DNA from: Armigeres subalbatus
Taxonomy: Eukaryota; Arthropoda; Insecta; Diptera; Culicidae
Assembly (NCBI RefSeq): GCF_024139115.2
Contig: NW_026942982.1
Coordinates: forward strand, 62,001 to 126,000
Reading direction: 5' to 3'
DNA length: 64,000 nucleotides
Positions 34,636-46,027 of the stretch are shown here, piece after piece (position 1 is the first letter of the stretch; each line of letters starts with the position of its first letter). Made by a program: the position numbers and the translations under genes. The notes under the pieces are model-generated. The model had not been told where the DNA came from. It saw only the letters and a program-made list of their open reading frames with translations, and ran no database searches.

Positions 34636-34641
34636 ATTAAA
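34636..34641 (+). terminator. Candidate poly(A) signal ATTAAA for the desaturase
   Basis: A common variant hexamer about 100 bp after the predicted 3' UTR acceptor. Motif evidence only. Confidence 0.3.
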
Positions 34642-34649
34642 ATCATAAT

Positions 34650-35848
34650 CCTAGAATTTTATTTGTGTGATTTTTTAATCTAAAAATCAGAAGGGTTATG
34701 TACAAGACACAACCGCCCAACGTAAACTACGTAAGGCAGTTTTGTTCAGTGAGGATTGTAGTGCCATCATGCATGAATATTTTTAGAAAATTCATTTGAT
34801 TACTTATGTCACTGGTTTAGAACAAAACTAGCGTATCTTAAGATATGAAAATTGTTATGATGATGCCTTTCTTGGATCCGAATTGCCTACATTTGGGTTT
34901 TGAAGAATTTGATGAAATATTTCAATAGAAGAAGCCCTAGGGGAGCATCCTCTTTTCCGTTTGCAACATTTATTATTCAGAAACATTCCAATCATAGGCA
35001 TATCTTGTTTTTCGTGCATCATTAGAATCATAAAATGTCAATCATGTACCAAAACCCAATTAATTTGGTTGTGATGCGCGCTAGTAGTAAACGTTGCGGA
35101 CGGGAAAAGAGGGTGTGTGTGTTATTACAATCTAACTCCCACTGTCTGGCAGTATCACCAGTGTTGGTAAAATCTCAAAATCTCAAATCTCATCGGCGAT
35201 GCAAACCTGGGTGATGCGAATAGAATCGATTTGGTTGTCAAACTGAAGCCAAACTTTTCTATTGTGCCGGAGCCAAACATTGAAGATTGTGGTTATGTTC
35301 GATTCAGATCCTATATTGAGAAGTATTGTTATTTTTTGAGAAAAAAATAAAAATAAACTTAGTTTGAGTTTTGAATTCTTTGTAACAAATATTTTCACAT
35401 TATATTTCGAGTGGAAAATTAGTAGGAATGCAATTTAAAAGCACTCGTTACGATATTTCACGAGATTGAACAGCTGATTGGGCTAGAAATGTATGCGAAC
35501 CATCGTGAAGTCATGTAGAGTCTTGCGCATTTGTGCGACCTCATGCAGCACGAAAAGAGGAATTCGAAGAGCGGGAAATGTTTGACAGGCAAGTAACTGC
35601 AAAATAATTTTGCTTATGGGATAGATTTCAAAATATTCCTCTACTTGCTTGAGAGCAGAAAAGCGGCTCTATCCGCACCACCCAGATGCAAACCATGCGT
35701 GAGTAAAATCCCATAAGAATCATGGCCCAGAGATTTGCTCATGATTCGAATCGCAATTTGCATCATTGCATGATATTTACGTGTTCTTCATTGTTGAATG
35801 CATTGAATTATCTGTTTTTCGTCTCAAACAATGGCTAATAATTGCATA
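34650..35848. other. Intergenic, nothing recognised
   Basis: AT-rich, with no ORF above 71 codons and no clear repeat. Confidence 0.35.
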
Positions 35849-35850
35849 TA

Positions 35851-36238
35851 CAGTATTATCCCGATTTTATCACCCCCCTGGTGAATTTTAGGGTGATAAA
35901 ACAGGGTATGTGACAAAATTGAAAAAAAAAAATATTCTCAATTTTTTAATTAATTCCACAAATATGAATCATTTTATGCCTTGGAAAGTCCAAATGCGTG
36001 AACGGTACCCATTATTTCTTGTCGAAATTGCTTACAGAATATTTCCAAAGTACTCAGAAGGCGTTCGTAATAAACTACAAGCGGTGAAAGTTATTTCATG
36101 AAAATCAATGTTGTTTGTGGTATTATTTACGAAAATAAAAAGAATGACAAATTTTTTTGGGGTGACAAAATCGGGTCGAAAACGTGATAAAATCGGGGGT
36201 AGACAAAATCGGGGAGTGACAAAATCGGGTCAACACTG
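35851..36238. mobile_element. 388-bp mariner-like MITE (CAGT...ACTG)
   Basis: Left CAGTATTATCCCGATTTTAT and right (reversed) CAGTGTTGACCCGATTTTGT, with TA at 35849-35850 and 36239-36240. CAGT termini with TA duplications are typical of Tc1/mariner elements. The right end contains three further direct copies of GACAAAATCGGG/GATAAAATCGGG. Non-coding. Confidence 0.8.
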
Positions 36239-36240
36239 TA

Positions 36241-36873
36241 TGAACAAAACATACGCCTCGATTGCGTTTTGACGCTTTTTAGAACGAAATCATTTTTCGG
36301 TGAGTGAGCGAAGAGATGCGATTCTGGCCGAGAAACTCAAGCGCGATGCTCCCCCTACAGAATCGCAGGCGAGTTAGCTCGTGCATGAAACCTCGATGAT
36401 TAAGATTTGAGTATGATTCTACCAACACTGAATGTCACTATGGATAAAATATTCGCGCAAACATTTTATTAATATCATTGTAAGACTTTTGAATCAGGGA
36501 GCAAGAAGGTGATAGCTCTATTGTAACTCATATAGCCCGTCTCAAGAACGTATGCGTTCCGAAGCTTTTGTCGTGTACAATAAGTACCGTATGATTGCAC
36601 CCACGTATTATAAAAATATCTTAAGTGCATTCACACTTCCTGAATCAAAGTTAAATCCTTCTGATTCAGGCGCGCATTTAATTGGACAAAATATTATTAG
36701 GCCGATAAAAATATTTTTATAAAATATGCCCCCCCCCCCCTTTGGATTGTTTTGCTCAAAAATAACAATTTGAGGGGCAACAAAAAAAATTTCCGGTAAA
36801 TTTTGAGAACTTTCAAAACATTCTTTAACAAATCCGAGGATTTTTTTTCTCCATTTTAATATTCATTTTTTAC
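36241..36873. other. Intergenic
   Basis: No gene seen. A poly(C) run of about 11 lies at 36728-36740. Confidence 0.35.
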
Positions 36874-37205
36874 TAGCAGACCCGACGAACTTTGTTTCGC
36901 CTAAAATTGATTTATTCTCTGATTAGTTCTCGAGTTATGCAGAAATTTTTGGTTCATTTGTATGGGAGCTCCCCTTTCCAGAAGGCGTTGCAAACCACCA
37001 CAGAAACATATCTTCCCTTCCAAAACCTCCACACGCCAGATTTGGTTCCATTTACTCGATCTCGAGTTATGATGAAATTGATGTTTCATTTGTATAGGAG
37101 CCAGGTTTCAAAGAGGAGAGGGGTCTCTAACCATCTTAAGAACCTTCCCCGGCCCCAAAAACCTCTGCATTCAAATTTTCACGCCGCTCGATTCAGTAGA
37201 AGAAG
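36874..37205 (+). repeat. Dispersed repeat, copy 2
   Basis: Direct copy of 1477-1960 (shared TCTCTGATTA, TTCATTTGTATGGGAGC, AACATATCTTC, TTTTCACGCCG). It lacks the 206-bp MITE of copy 1 and has its own short internal differences. Confidence 0.55.
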
Positions 37206-37879
37206 AAAAAGATTACCCCCTCCCTCTTGACTTTGCGGAGACCAGTAGACCTCGACCTTGCGTAGTCCATAATTTTTAATAAATATGTGTAACGGCCTTA
37301 TTAGTTTTCAGTTTGCAAAAAAAAAGGTTCAACATTTTTCCAAAGTCGTTTTTTAATATAAACATGTTTGTGCAATTATATTGCGAATTGCGATGATTGC
37401 ATTACTAGCAAGGGCATTGGCATTGTTAGCAATTGATCGTCTCATGCCTGCACAAACATGCCCCTATCTGCATCACTTTTTATGCACCATGCACTACATA
37501 ACGCATTTTTGTTACCTTTGTTTCGACACTGGTCCGGCTCCATTGTTCTACTTTTTGTGCGAAACACCGCACAAAAAGCAGAGTCCAAAAGCCAACCGCA
37601 CTGAACGGCGACGGCCGAAACGAAACTCTTGCAGACAAGAAAAGAGGGTGCTGCTCAAATGATCCGATACCCTATTTTAACGTTCATAACCCAAAGTTTC
37701 AATATAATTGACAAATTGGTAGAGAATTTCCGAGTCGATTGATATATAAATCTTAAAAATCCATCGGAAGATAAAGGCGCTATTAAAGTTCAAAATCTTA
37801 CATGATTTCGTGACGGTCTCGAATTTGTAAATTTTCATTTGCCACCCTGTATCCGAGTCTTCCCCTTAGACGTAGTTTA
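37206..37879. other. Intergenic
   Basis: A 93-codon plus-strand frame (37381-37662), beginning with a hydrophobic stretch and ending K/R-rich, has no recognised domain and no splice context. Treated as chance. Confidence 0.3.
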
Positions 37880-38818
37880 CGTCAAAACTTTTCGCGGAAC
37901 GCAGCCTGGGAGAAGCGGAGTGCGAGGAGATGGAACAGCTGGGCCGTTCTCAAGAAACACGCAAGTTCTATCAAAAGCTCAACGCATCCTACAAAGGCTT
38001 CGTGCCGCGATCCGAGATGTGCTGGAATAAAGATGGGAGTATCTTGACGGACGAACGTGTGTTGATCGAAAGGTGGAAGCAGCACTTCGAGGATCATTTA
38101 AATGGCGCTGAAACTACAGGCAGTGAAATCCTTCAAAAATGCCGTGAATACCAGGTTCCAACGCACCATTGATTTTAAGGCGGCATACGACAGTATAGAC
38201 CGCGGAGAGCTATGGAAAATTATGGACGAGAACAGCTTTCTGGGAAGCTAACCAGACTGATCATAGCAACGATGGATGGTGTGCAAAACTGTGTGAAGAT
38301 TTTGGACTAACACAGTTCGTTTGTATCGTGCCGGGGACTAAAACAAGGTGATGGACTTTCGTGCCTGTTGTTCAACATTGCGCTAGAAGGTGTTATGCGG
38401 AGAGCCGGGTGTAACAGCCAGGGTACGATTCTCAACAGTCAGTAAATTTATTTGTTTCGTGGATGACAAGGACATTGTCGGCCGCAAAGGTAGCAGAACT
38501 GTACACGTACATCCGCCTGAAACGTGAAGCAACAAAAGTGAACTGCTGGTGAGTAGATCTAAGACAAAATACATGCTTGTGGGCAGAACCGAGCGCGAAA
38601 GGACCCGCTTGGGAACCAGTGTTACGAATTACGATAGACGGGTATAACTTCGAAGGGGTCGATGAATTCGTCTACCTTGGATCCTCGTGAAATACGAAGG
38701 CGCATCATCTGTGGAAGTCGGGCCTACTGTGGACTCCAGAAGATACTGCGGTCAAAAAAGATTCTCAACCGCACCAAATGTGTTATGTACGAAATGCTGA
38801 TAAGACCGGTAGTCCTCT

Positions 38819-39075
38819 TCTTCTTCTTCTTCTTATTGGCATTACATCCCCACTGGGACAGAGCCGCCTGGCAGCTTAGTGTCCATTAAGCACTTCCACA
38901 GTTATTAACTGAGAGGTTTCTAAACCAAGTTACTTATGATACTTTTACGCCCAGGGAAGTCGAGACAATTTCCAAGCCGAAAATTTCCTAGATCGGCGTC
39001 TGGAATCGAAACCAGCCACCCTCAGCATGGTCTTACTTTGTAGCCGAGCGTCTTACCACACGACTAAGGATGCCC
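38819..39075 (-). mobile_element. tRNA-derived SINE (Feilai-like) in the LINE
   Basis: Flanked by the 13-bp duplication CCGGTAGTCCTCT (38806-38818 and 39076-39088). On the minus strand it starts GGGCATCCTTAGTCGTGTGG, an A-box-like tRNA head, and a B box lies near 39005-39015 (GGTTTCGATTCC). The 3' tail is AAGAAGAAG. Second copy at 45614-45908. The name Feilai is from memory of Aedes SINEs and unverified. Confidence 0.8.
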
Positions 39076-39371
39076 CCGGTAGTCCTCTACGGACATGAAA
39101 CGTGGATAATGCTCGAGGAGGACTTGCAAGCACTCGGAGTATTCGAGCGACGGGTGCTTAGGGTCATCTTTGGCGGTGTGCAAGAAGACGGTGTTTGGCG
39201 ACGAAGAATGAACCACGAGCTCGTCCAGCTGTATGGCGAACCCAGCATCCAGAAGATAGCTAAAGCCGGAAGGGTACGATGGACAGATCCGGCAGGTACG
39301 AGACGGCGTGAAGCCCAGCGAGCGAGGCGGGCTGACCAGGTACACAACGACATTGCGAACGTGGGGCGCAT

Positions 39372-39767
39372 TCGCATTAGACCGAAAGCCATTAGGCCAA
39401 ACGGTCATTAAGCCGAATGGTCATTAGGCCGAATGAGAACTGGGGAGTGAGAAGTGAGTAGTGCGAAGTGAGGAAGAACTTGAACGGAAGAAGAAAAAAA
39501 GGAAAAAGGAAGAAGGAAGAAAGAAGGAGGAAGAAGAAAGAAGGAAGAAAGAAGAAGGAAGAAATAAGAAGAAAGAAAGTATAAGAAAGAAAGAAGAAGA
39601 AAGGAAGAAGACGGAAGAAATAAGACGGAAGAAGGAAGAAGGAAGAGGGAAAAAGAAAGAAGGAAGAGGGAAGAAGGAAGACAGAAGAAGGATAATTTTT
39701 GCTTCTTTTTGCTAATTCGGCCTAATGGCCATTCGGCCTATTGACTATTCGGGCTAATGGCCTGACA
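39372..39767. mobile_element. MITE-like element with a 220-bp polypurine core
   Basis: The ends consist of inverted arrays of a 16- to 17-bp motif (CATTAGGCCGAATGGT, three to four copies per side, 39377-39435 and 39713-39765). The core 39478-39693 is almost pure A/G on the plus strand (GAAGAAGGAAGAAAGAAG and variants). It interrupts the LINE between GCGCATTCG and CGGCCTCGAACC, which are adjacent in the 13.2-kb copy. The K/E-rich open frame is an artefact of the purine tract. Confidence 0.75.
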
Positions 39768-39823
39768 CCGGCCTCGAACCGTGTATTGTGTGCGGCGTCA
39801 AATTGATGATTCAGTATTATCTG

Positions 39824-40060
39824 TTTAGATCTAGTTTTGAAGTATTATTGTACTAGAAACCCATGTTTGAAAATTGTGGATTCTTTTGGCATTGATTTCA
39901 TGATCTATAATAACTTACGTCTGTTTGTCTGTGGCTGAGGTCTTTGAAATGTCCCAACATTGTTCACATAACTTTCACAGTGTTCTCGATATTCTAATTC
40001 CATATTTCTAACATTTTTTTCAATTAAATGTAAATTTGATGCAATAAGAAGGTTCATATA
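39824..40060. other. Short unassigned spacer
   Basis: AT-rich; nothing recognised. Confidence 0.3.
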
Positions 40061-40183
40061 GGGGGAGATCCCCCAGCGCCGGACACCTCCCAACACCGGA
40101 CACTTCTAAAAACAACACTTGCAGAGATCCCTCCATCATCTTATGTAGTACAAAAGAATGCTATTGCAAAGTCTTTTACCTGC

Positions 40184-41296
40184 ATGGAACGTATCTAACA
40201 AGTCGGGTTCAAATTGTAAGATTCAAAGGAAAATTATCAACCCCAATACAAGCCTCTTCTGGAGTTCCTCAAGGATCTCATTTAGGTCCGTTACTTTTTA
40301 TTTTATTTGTAAATGACCTCCCTCTTGTGCTTCATAAATTGAATGTCTTAATTTATGCAGATGACATGAAACTTTTCCTAAAAATCAAAACTGTCGAGGA
40401 TATCGATACATTCAAAGATGAAATATTGGTATTCCATACATGGTGTAAAAAGTCTTCTACAGTTGAATATAAAAATGCAACTCAATAACCTTCAGCAGAA
40501 AACGAAACATACTCAGCGCAAATATTAGTTTTGATGATCAGAACGTAGTAAGAAGCAATAGAGTAAGAGATTTGGGAGTAATATTGGATTCAAAACTAAC
40601 TTTCATCGATCATTATAACTTAATTGTAAGCAAATCCAACAACATGTTAGGTTTTATAAAACGATTCTGTTACAATTTCCAGGACCCATACACAATAAAA
40701 ACACTATATACAGCTTATGTAAGGCCAATCTTAGAATATTGCAACATAGTTTGGTCCCCATTTTCAGCTATTCATGCCAACAGAATTGAGTCAGTTCAAA
40801 AACAATTTTTATTATATGCACTACGAAAGTTAGGGTGGACTGAATTTCCATTGCCACCATATGTAGCTCGTTGTAAGCTCATCAATATTCATTCACTGAA
40901 AGTGCGTCGAGATTTAGCAATGGTAACTTTTATAAACAATATTGTTTCAAACAGAATTGACTCAACGGAGCTATTATCAAAACTTAATTTTTATGTTCCA
41001 TTACGATCTTTACGACATCGTCAAATATTCTCCGTAAATTATCATCGAACAAACTATGCAAAAATGGCCCAATGAATCAAATGATGATCACTTATAATAA
41101 ACATTGTGACACTATTGACTTATCGATGTCCAAAACACAGCTGAAACAGATCTTCTCTCGTATTATAAGCTAATGACACTTTACAATAAGTTTAAACAGT
41201 ATCAACATTATTTAATGTTATTTAGAATAGTTAAGAATACAAATGTAAATAGGTCTACAATTATGATTGACGACAATAAATAAATAAATAAATGAA
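40184..41296 (+). mobile_element. 5'-truncated CR1/jockey-like LINE
   Basis: Reverse-transcriptase motifs read in shifted frames: GVPQGSHLGPLLFILFVNDL (40267-40326) and YADDMKLF (40357-40380), then the carboxy-terminal frame 40572-41075. The 3' end is a short (AATA)n tail at 41273-41293. The upstream edge abuts the element phrase TTTTACCTGCATGG. Confidence 0.75.
40572..41075 (+). pseudogene. LINE reverse transcriptase, carboxy-terminal fragment
   Basis: A 167-codon open frame beginning MGVILDSKLTFIDHYNLIVS, the RT thumb region, followed by the connector YVRPILEYCNIVWSPF. The preceding catalytic region is present but frameshifted (near 40450-40570), so the protein is broken. No RNase H. Fits the CR1/jockey group; exact clade unresolved. 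Confidence 0.75.
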
Positions 41297-41314
41297 TATC
41301 AGATCCTCACGTTG

Positions 41315-42528
41315 GAAACTTGAAATCTTGTAATCTTGAAATATCAACGCATCCTCTGACCATAGCCTATCTGCGTTGTATTTAAATACCGCTGAGCGAT
41401 ACGTCTACCGGGCAACACGTCCGGTGTGCACTGCACTAAGATCTCCTTAGATGCAACCGGACCGAGATCTTACTTAAGGCTCCGAAGGGTCCCGTTTCGT
41501 TGTGATATGTTGCCATAAAATAGTAATTTATGCACTTGCTTTTCTAATCTACGGGAATATTTAAATTTACTAATGATATTGATTATTCACGATGTATCTA
41601 AATATGTGGCAAGTCAATTCATTCACCGATCAGATTAGAACGAGCTCAGTGCAATTAAAATATAAACGCAATACTTATCTGCAATCCACAGAGGATGTTG
41701 GGATTGTCCTTGAAGTAATATCGTTGTGAACACAGAGTTCCTGTATTGACGGTGGTTGTAGGTAGTATTAGTTATGAATACCACTGCTGATACCGGAACT
41801 ATGAGATTTTCTTGAATTAAATTCTTCATCATTGGTCGTCTGGAAAGAAGTAGATAAAAGAATTGGGCCGCTTTCACTCGACGGCCCGCAAAACATTAGT
41901 AAGTAATTAATCTTTTAAGTAAGTAATTAAGTTTAAACCCTTTCTTGCGCTAAGTAATGCTGAAAACCTAACTTCTAGGAATTTGATTCGTAGAAACAAA
42001 TTACCTATACTGAAATTGTTGCGTGGCAAAATAAGTTATACTATTAGCTAATTTAGTTAAGGTGGTTATAGAATGAAGCCCGTGGTGAATTTCAAATTCA
42101 CAACACGTTTATTTACATATATTTCTAAAACCCCAAATCTGGCGTAATAGTTTTCGTACAGTGCCGTAACTCAAATTATGATTATTCAGCATAACTAAGC
42201 AAACGATCTACCATTATTTCAGCCCCGTTGGCGTTATGGTTCAAACATCTCGTGCTCTTGAAAAAAAATATTGGAAAAGCACGTGGTTTACAAATGGCCG
42301 ATTTCTGGCTTTATTGTATAATCACCTTAAACCCTGACTACCCCACATTATACTGGCCCGTTTGGAGTCATCCAGTGGCACTTGGTCTTAACATTCGTTT
42401 TCTTTTTAAATTCTATAACATTTCATCACGCTTACCCCCCATATTAGTCATATGTACAACGAATGCTTGACTATTACTATACTAAGTATAGTAAAAGACC
42501 GGAAGTAATCATGGGGCCAGCCACCACC
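41315..42528. mobile_element. 1.2-kb insertion with 15-bp target duplication, unidentified
   Basis: CAGATCCTCACGTTG occurs at 41300-41314 and 42529-42543; the undisturbed sequence in copy A has it once. The insert has no long frame. Read on the minus strand it starts GGTGGTGGCTGGCCCCATGA and ends in repeated CAAGATTT-like phrases, which would suit a 5'-truncated or non-autonomous retroposon with a decayed tail. Confidence 0.5.
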
Positions 42529-43156
42529 CAGATCCTCACGTTGTAAACTTTGTACAAAATTCGAAATTGAACAAAAATGTCAAAAATTTTCATATTTCGC
42601 CTTATTTTAGAAGGTTTAATTCAACAATATTAAAATCAAATTAATGCATTCTGATTGTGTCGATTTGGTCAATATTAGTCATATATCAAATAGCAATCAT
42701 GATTAGTCAGATATGTAATGTATCTATGGTGCAAAATTAATTTCTGTGTCCGGTAGCTGTCCCCCGGGTCCGGACAGTGAGTTTTTTTCATGTGATCAAA
42801 TAGCCATTCTTTGCACCTGTTTTGTTAAACTTACTTCAATTCAATTGTTTCTTCTTGCTGAGGTATCAGAAAGCCACAGAAATAAGCAGAAACAAAAATT
42901 GAAGATGTCATTGAAAATGGAGGGAATTTTAAGTAGGATGTAAGAAATTTAGCTGAAGAATCGAATAAGCTATATTAACACGTGTTAATATCTACAACTT
43001 GAAGCAAGTGGAAAATATTACTATTCTAAATCATGTCTTTATTCATGTAATAAGACCTTGGTCATATTTGAACATGATGCAATAGTGTCCGGTATTCGGG
43101 GACACTTTTCTGAACCGTGAAAATTTTCACCAAAATTCATCATCAAAATACATCTT

Positions 43157-43330
43157 CATACACAAAATATGATCATTGATGATTCATACAAACTTTATTT
43201 GATCACTTGAACACGTTTTTCAAGTGATCAAATAAAGTTTTTTTTTTTTTTTTTTTGTGTCTTTATTAAAGAGACTTTCAGATCAAATAAAGTTTGTATG
43301 AATCATCAATGATCATATTTTGTGTATATG
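43157..43330. repeat. Foldback in copy B, two nested hairpins
   Basis: The outer arms (43157-43210 and 43281-43330) share ATATGATCATTGATGATTCA in inverted orientation. An inner hairpin pairs GATCACTTGAACACG with its complement at about 43218-43232. A T-run and GTGTCTTTATTAAAGAGAC, itself palindromic, separate the arms. Confidence 0.65.
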
Positions 43331-43518
43331 GTATACAAGTAAACATAATCCGGATAATTAGAGAGTTTTTCGTTAAATGGCTTATGTGTCCGGCACTGGG
43401 GGATCTCCCCCAACGGTTCTCAACGTTTTTCTTGAAAGGTACATCTTTAAACTTTTACATTCATTGAGATACCGCCTGTTTTTTTTTGCTGTAAATGAAC
43501 ATAAGCATAAATAACGCA

Positions 43519-44429
43519 TGAGCAGGTATTGAAAAAAGTCAGATCATGAGTGAAGACCGACTGAATTCATGGCAACTTTATGCTCTACTGTGGCCTAATT
43601 AATGATGTTTTCTAGATCGTTGAAATTTGGCGTTCGTTGATTCAAAGTTTAAAGATCTTCATCGCTCACCAATGAGAGACTACTGAGCGAGGCAGATCAT
43701 TTGGTAACCTAACAATGAGTGTTGTTACCACACGCTGTTAGAAAAATCTTTTTGGACATTAGAAAAGTTTAGTACGCTTTGAGAATGGAACTCTAATACA
43801 CTGCATAGAAGGCTTTGATACTTCTCCATCCCAGCAACTTGAAAGCAGAGTGAAAAAAACAGAACACAATACCACAGACAAACAGACATAACACATTGAA
43901 CATTTACCCATCAAATTCATCGTCGTTCAAACACTAACGACATCTGTTGATTTCAGTTAGTTGGGCAAATCACGAACCAGATGGCGGTAGTGAACAAACG
44001 TCAAACTTCAGCAAAAACGTTGCGCGCGCCACAAGTGATCGATTGGTCAACTAATGATTATTTGAATTGACCAGTAAATCAGTAAACGATGGAAATTTGA
44101 CGAGTCCTATGTTTGTTTGTCTGTGATAATACCAAGATTGGCTTGGCGAGCACTGTTGTTCGTTGTTTACGCAGCAACGATCGCTCATAATAGTTGTTCG
44201 GTATCCATCTGAGCAAGGCTGATCACTCACTGGCGTAGCCAGAAAATTAGTTTGGGGGGTGGGTTTCTGGACTTTTTTTTTCGAAAAAAAAAATTTCCTC
44301 TAAAAATTTTGTCTCTGGGGGGGTTTTATGTCCAAAACCACCCCCGTGGCTACGCCACTGACGTAGGATGCTATGATTGAATTAAATCAATGCTCGTCCG
44401 CTTCACTCACGCTTTCAATGTCTGCTCAT
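43519..44429. mobile_element. Insertion in hAT copy 3 with inverted ends
   Basis: The left CATGAGCAGGTATTGAAA and, reversed from the right, CATGAGCAGACATTGAAAGC match. No coding frame; target duplication not resolved. It contains a further small MITE at 44225-44360. Confidence 0.45.
44225..44360. mobile_element. 136-bp MITE, CACTGGCGTAGCCA termini
   Basis: Left CACTGGCGTAGCCAG; right, reversed, CAGTGGCGTAGCCACGGGGG. The core is a GGGGGG/TTTT tract followed by CCCCC. The target duplication is not clear. Confidence 0.6.
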
Positions 44430-44632
44430 GAGATATATTAAAAAAAAAAGTACCCTGAAATTTTTCTGAATGCAAATTAATGTTATACATCAAACTTCCT
44501 ATAAGACTTTGAGGATTTTTGTAGATTTTTCCGAGCTATTTGAAAGGAAGCTTACGAGCCTCTTAAAAGCGGGCTTCCGAGCCTTTTGAAATGGGGCTTC
44601 CGAGTCTCTTGAAAGGAGGCTGAGGAAATGTT

Positions 44633-44812
44633 GGTAGAATACTGCTTCTCAGACCAAGTACAGGAACTTGGTAGAAAACCCGTAGAAAAAAAGGATTATG
44701 CTCAATTCCAATCCCTAATAGCAAAAGTAAAAATTTTAGTTGACTGCTACTGATGCCAACAATAAAAATAATTCTTCACTAGCGTCGCGCGCGATAGATC
44801 AGACCAGTGTTG
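44633..44812. other. Short unassigned spacer
   Basis: Nothing recognised. Confidence 0.3.
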
Positions 44813-45613
<801 letters not shown>

Positions 45614-45908
45614 CTTCTTCTTCTTGTTGGCATTACATCCCCACACTGGGACAGAGTCGCCTCGCAGCTTAGTGTTCACTTAAGCACTTCCACAGTTATT
45701 AACTGCGAGGTTTCTTAGCCAGGTTACCATTCTTGCATTCGTATATCATGAGGCTAGCACGATGATACTTTTATGCCCAGGGAAGTCGAGACGATTTCCA
45801 ATCCGAAAATTGCCTAGACCGGCACCGGGAATCGAACCCAGCCACCCTCAGCATGGTCTTGCTTTGTAGCCGCGCGTCTTACCGCATGGCTAAGGAGGGC
45901 CCATAAGG
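45614..45908 (-). mobile_element. tRNA-derived SINE (Feilai-like) inserted in another SINE
   Basis: 13-bp duplication AGCCTCATGATAT at 45601-45613 and 45909-45921. On the minus strand an A-box-like TTAGCCATGCGGTAAGACG (45875-45893) and a B box GGTTCGATTCC (45828-45838) sit in a tRNA-like head. The tail is AAGAAGAAG. The target word itself is part of the SINE body, because the host sequence is an older SINE in plus orientation. Confidence 0.85.
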
Positions 45909-46027
45909 AGCCTCATGATATACGAATGCAAAAATGGTTACTTGGGTTAGAAACCTCGCAGTCAATAACTGTGGAAGTGCTTAATGAACACTAAATTGCG
46001 AGGCGGCTCTGTCCCAGTGTGGGGATG
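45909..46027 (+). mobile_element. Older SINE, 3' portion
   Basis: Matches the body and tail of the SINE at 45614-45908 in reverse orientation (AGAAACCTCGCAGTCAATAA, then GCGGCTCTGTCCCAGTGTGG). Its 5' part before 45601 is mostly lost or diverged. Confidence 0.7.

Larger units (their letters stand above)
37880..39823 (+). mobile_element. Degenerate RTE-like LINE with two later insertions
   Basis: Translated piecewise, it shows the linker before the RT domain (RSEMCWNKDGS, DERVLIERWKQHFEDHLNG at 38007-38104), RT motif A (FKAAYDSIDRGELW near 38173), a damaged YADD box read as FVDDKD (about 38457), the GHETWIMLEEDLQALGVFER region (39091-39150) and the 3' end CGGCCTCGAACCGTGTATTG. Many stops and frameshifts. 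It is interrupted by a SINE (38819-39075) and by a purine-rich element (39372-39767). Same family as 12694-13303. Confidence 0.75.
40061..43411 (+). mobile_element. Palindrome-ended DNA element, copy B, with two retroposon insertions
   Basis: Both ends are visible: GGGGGAGATCCCCCAGCGCC at 40061 and, reversed, GGGGGAGATCCCCCAGTGCC at 43411. Element sequence is 40061-40183, about 41297-41314 and 42529-43411, roughly 1.0 kb once the LINE (40184-41296) and the 1.2-kb insert (41315-42528) are removed. TA precedes the left end. Copy A is 1-1460 in opposite orientation. Non-coding. Confidence 0.7.
43411..44632 (+). mobile_element. hAT-type element, copy 3, split and truncated
   Basis: 43411-43513 matches the left end of the 8418-11123 element (CGGTTCTCAACGTTTTTCTT, then GCTGTAAATGAACATAAGC). 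44455-44632 continues with ATACATCAAACTTCCTATA and the 23-bp minisatellite (GGGCTTCCGAGCCTTTTGAA). About 0.9 kb of other material lies between. The right terminus is absent. Confidence 0.65.

Noticed and set aside
39461..39715. 84-codon K/E-rich frame
   Set aside because: Product of the polypurine tract.
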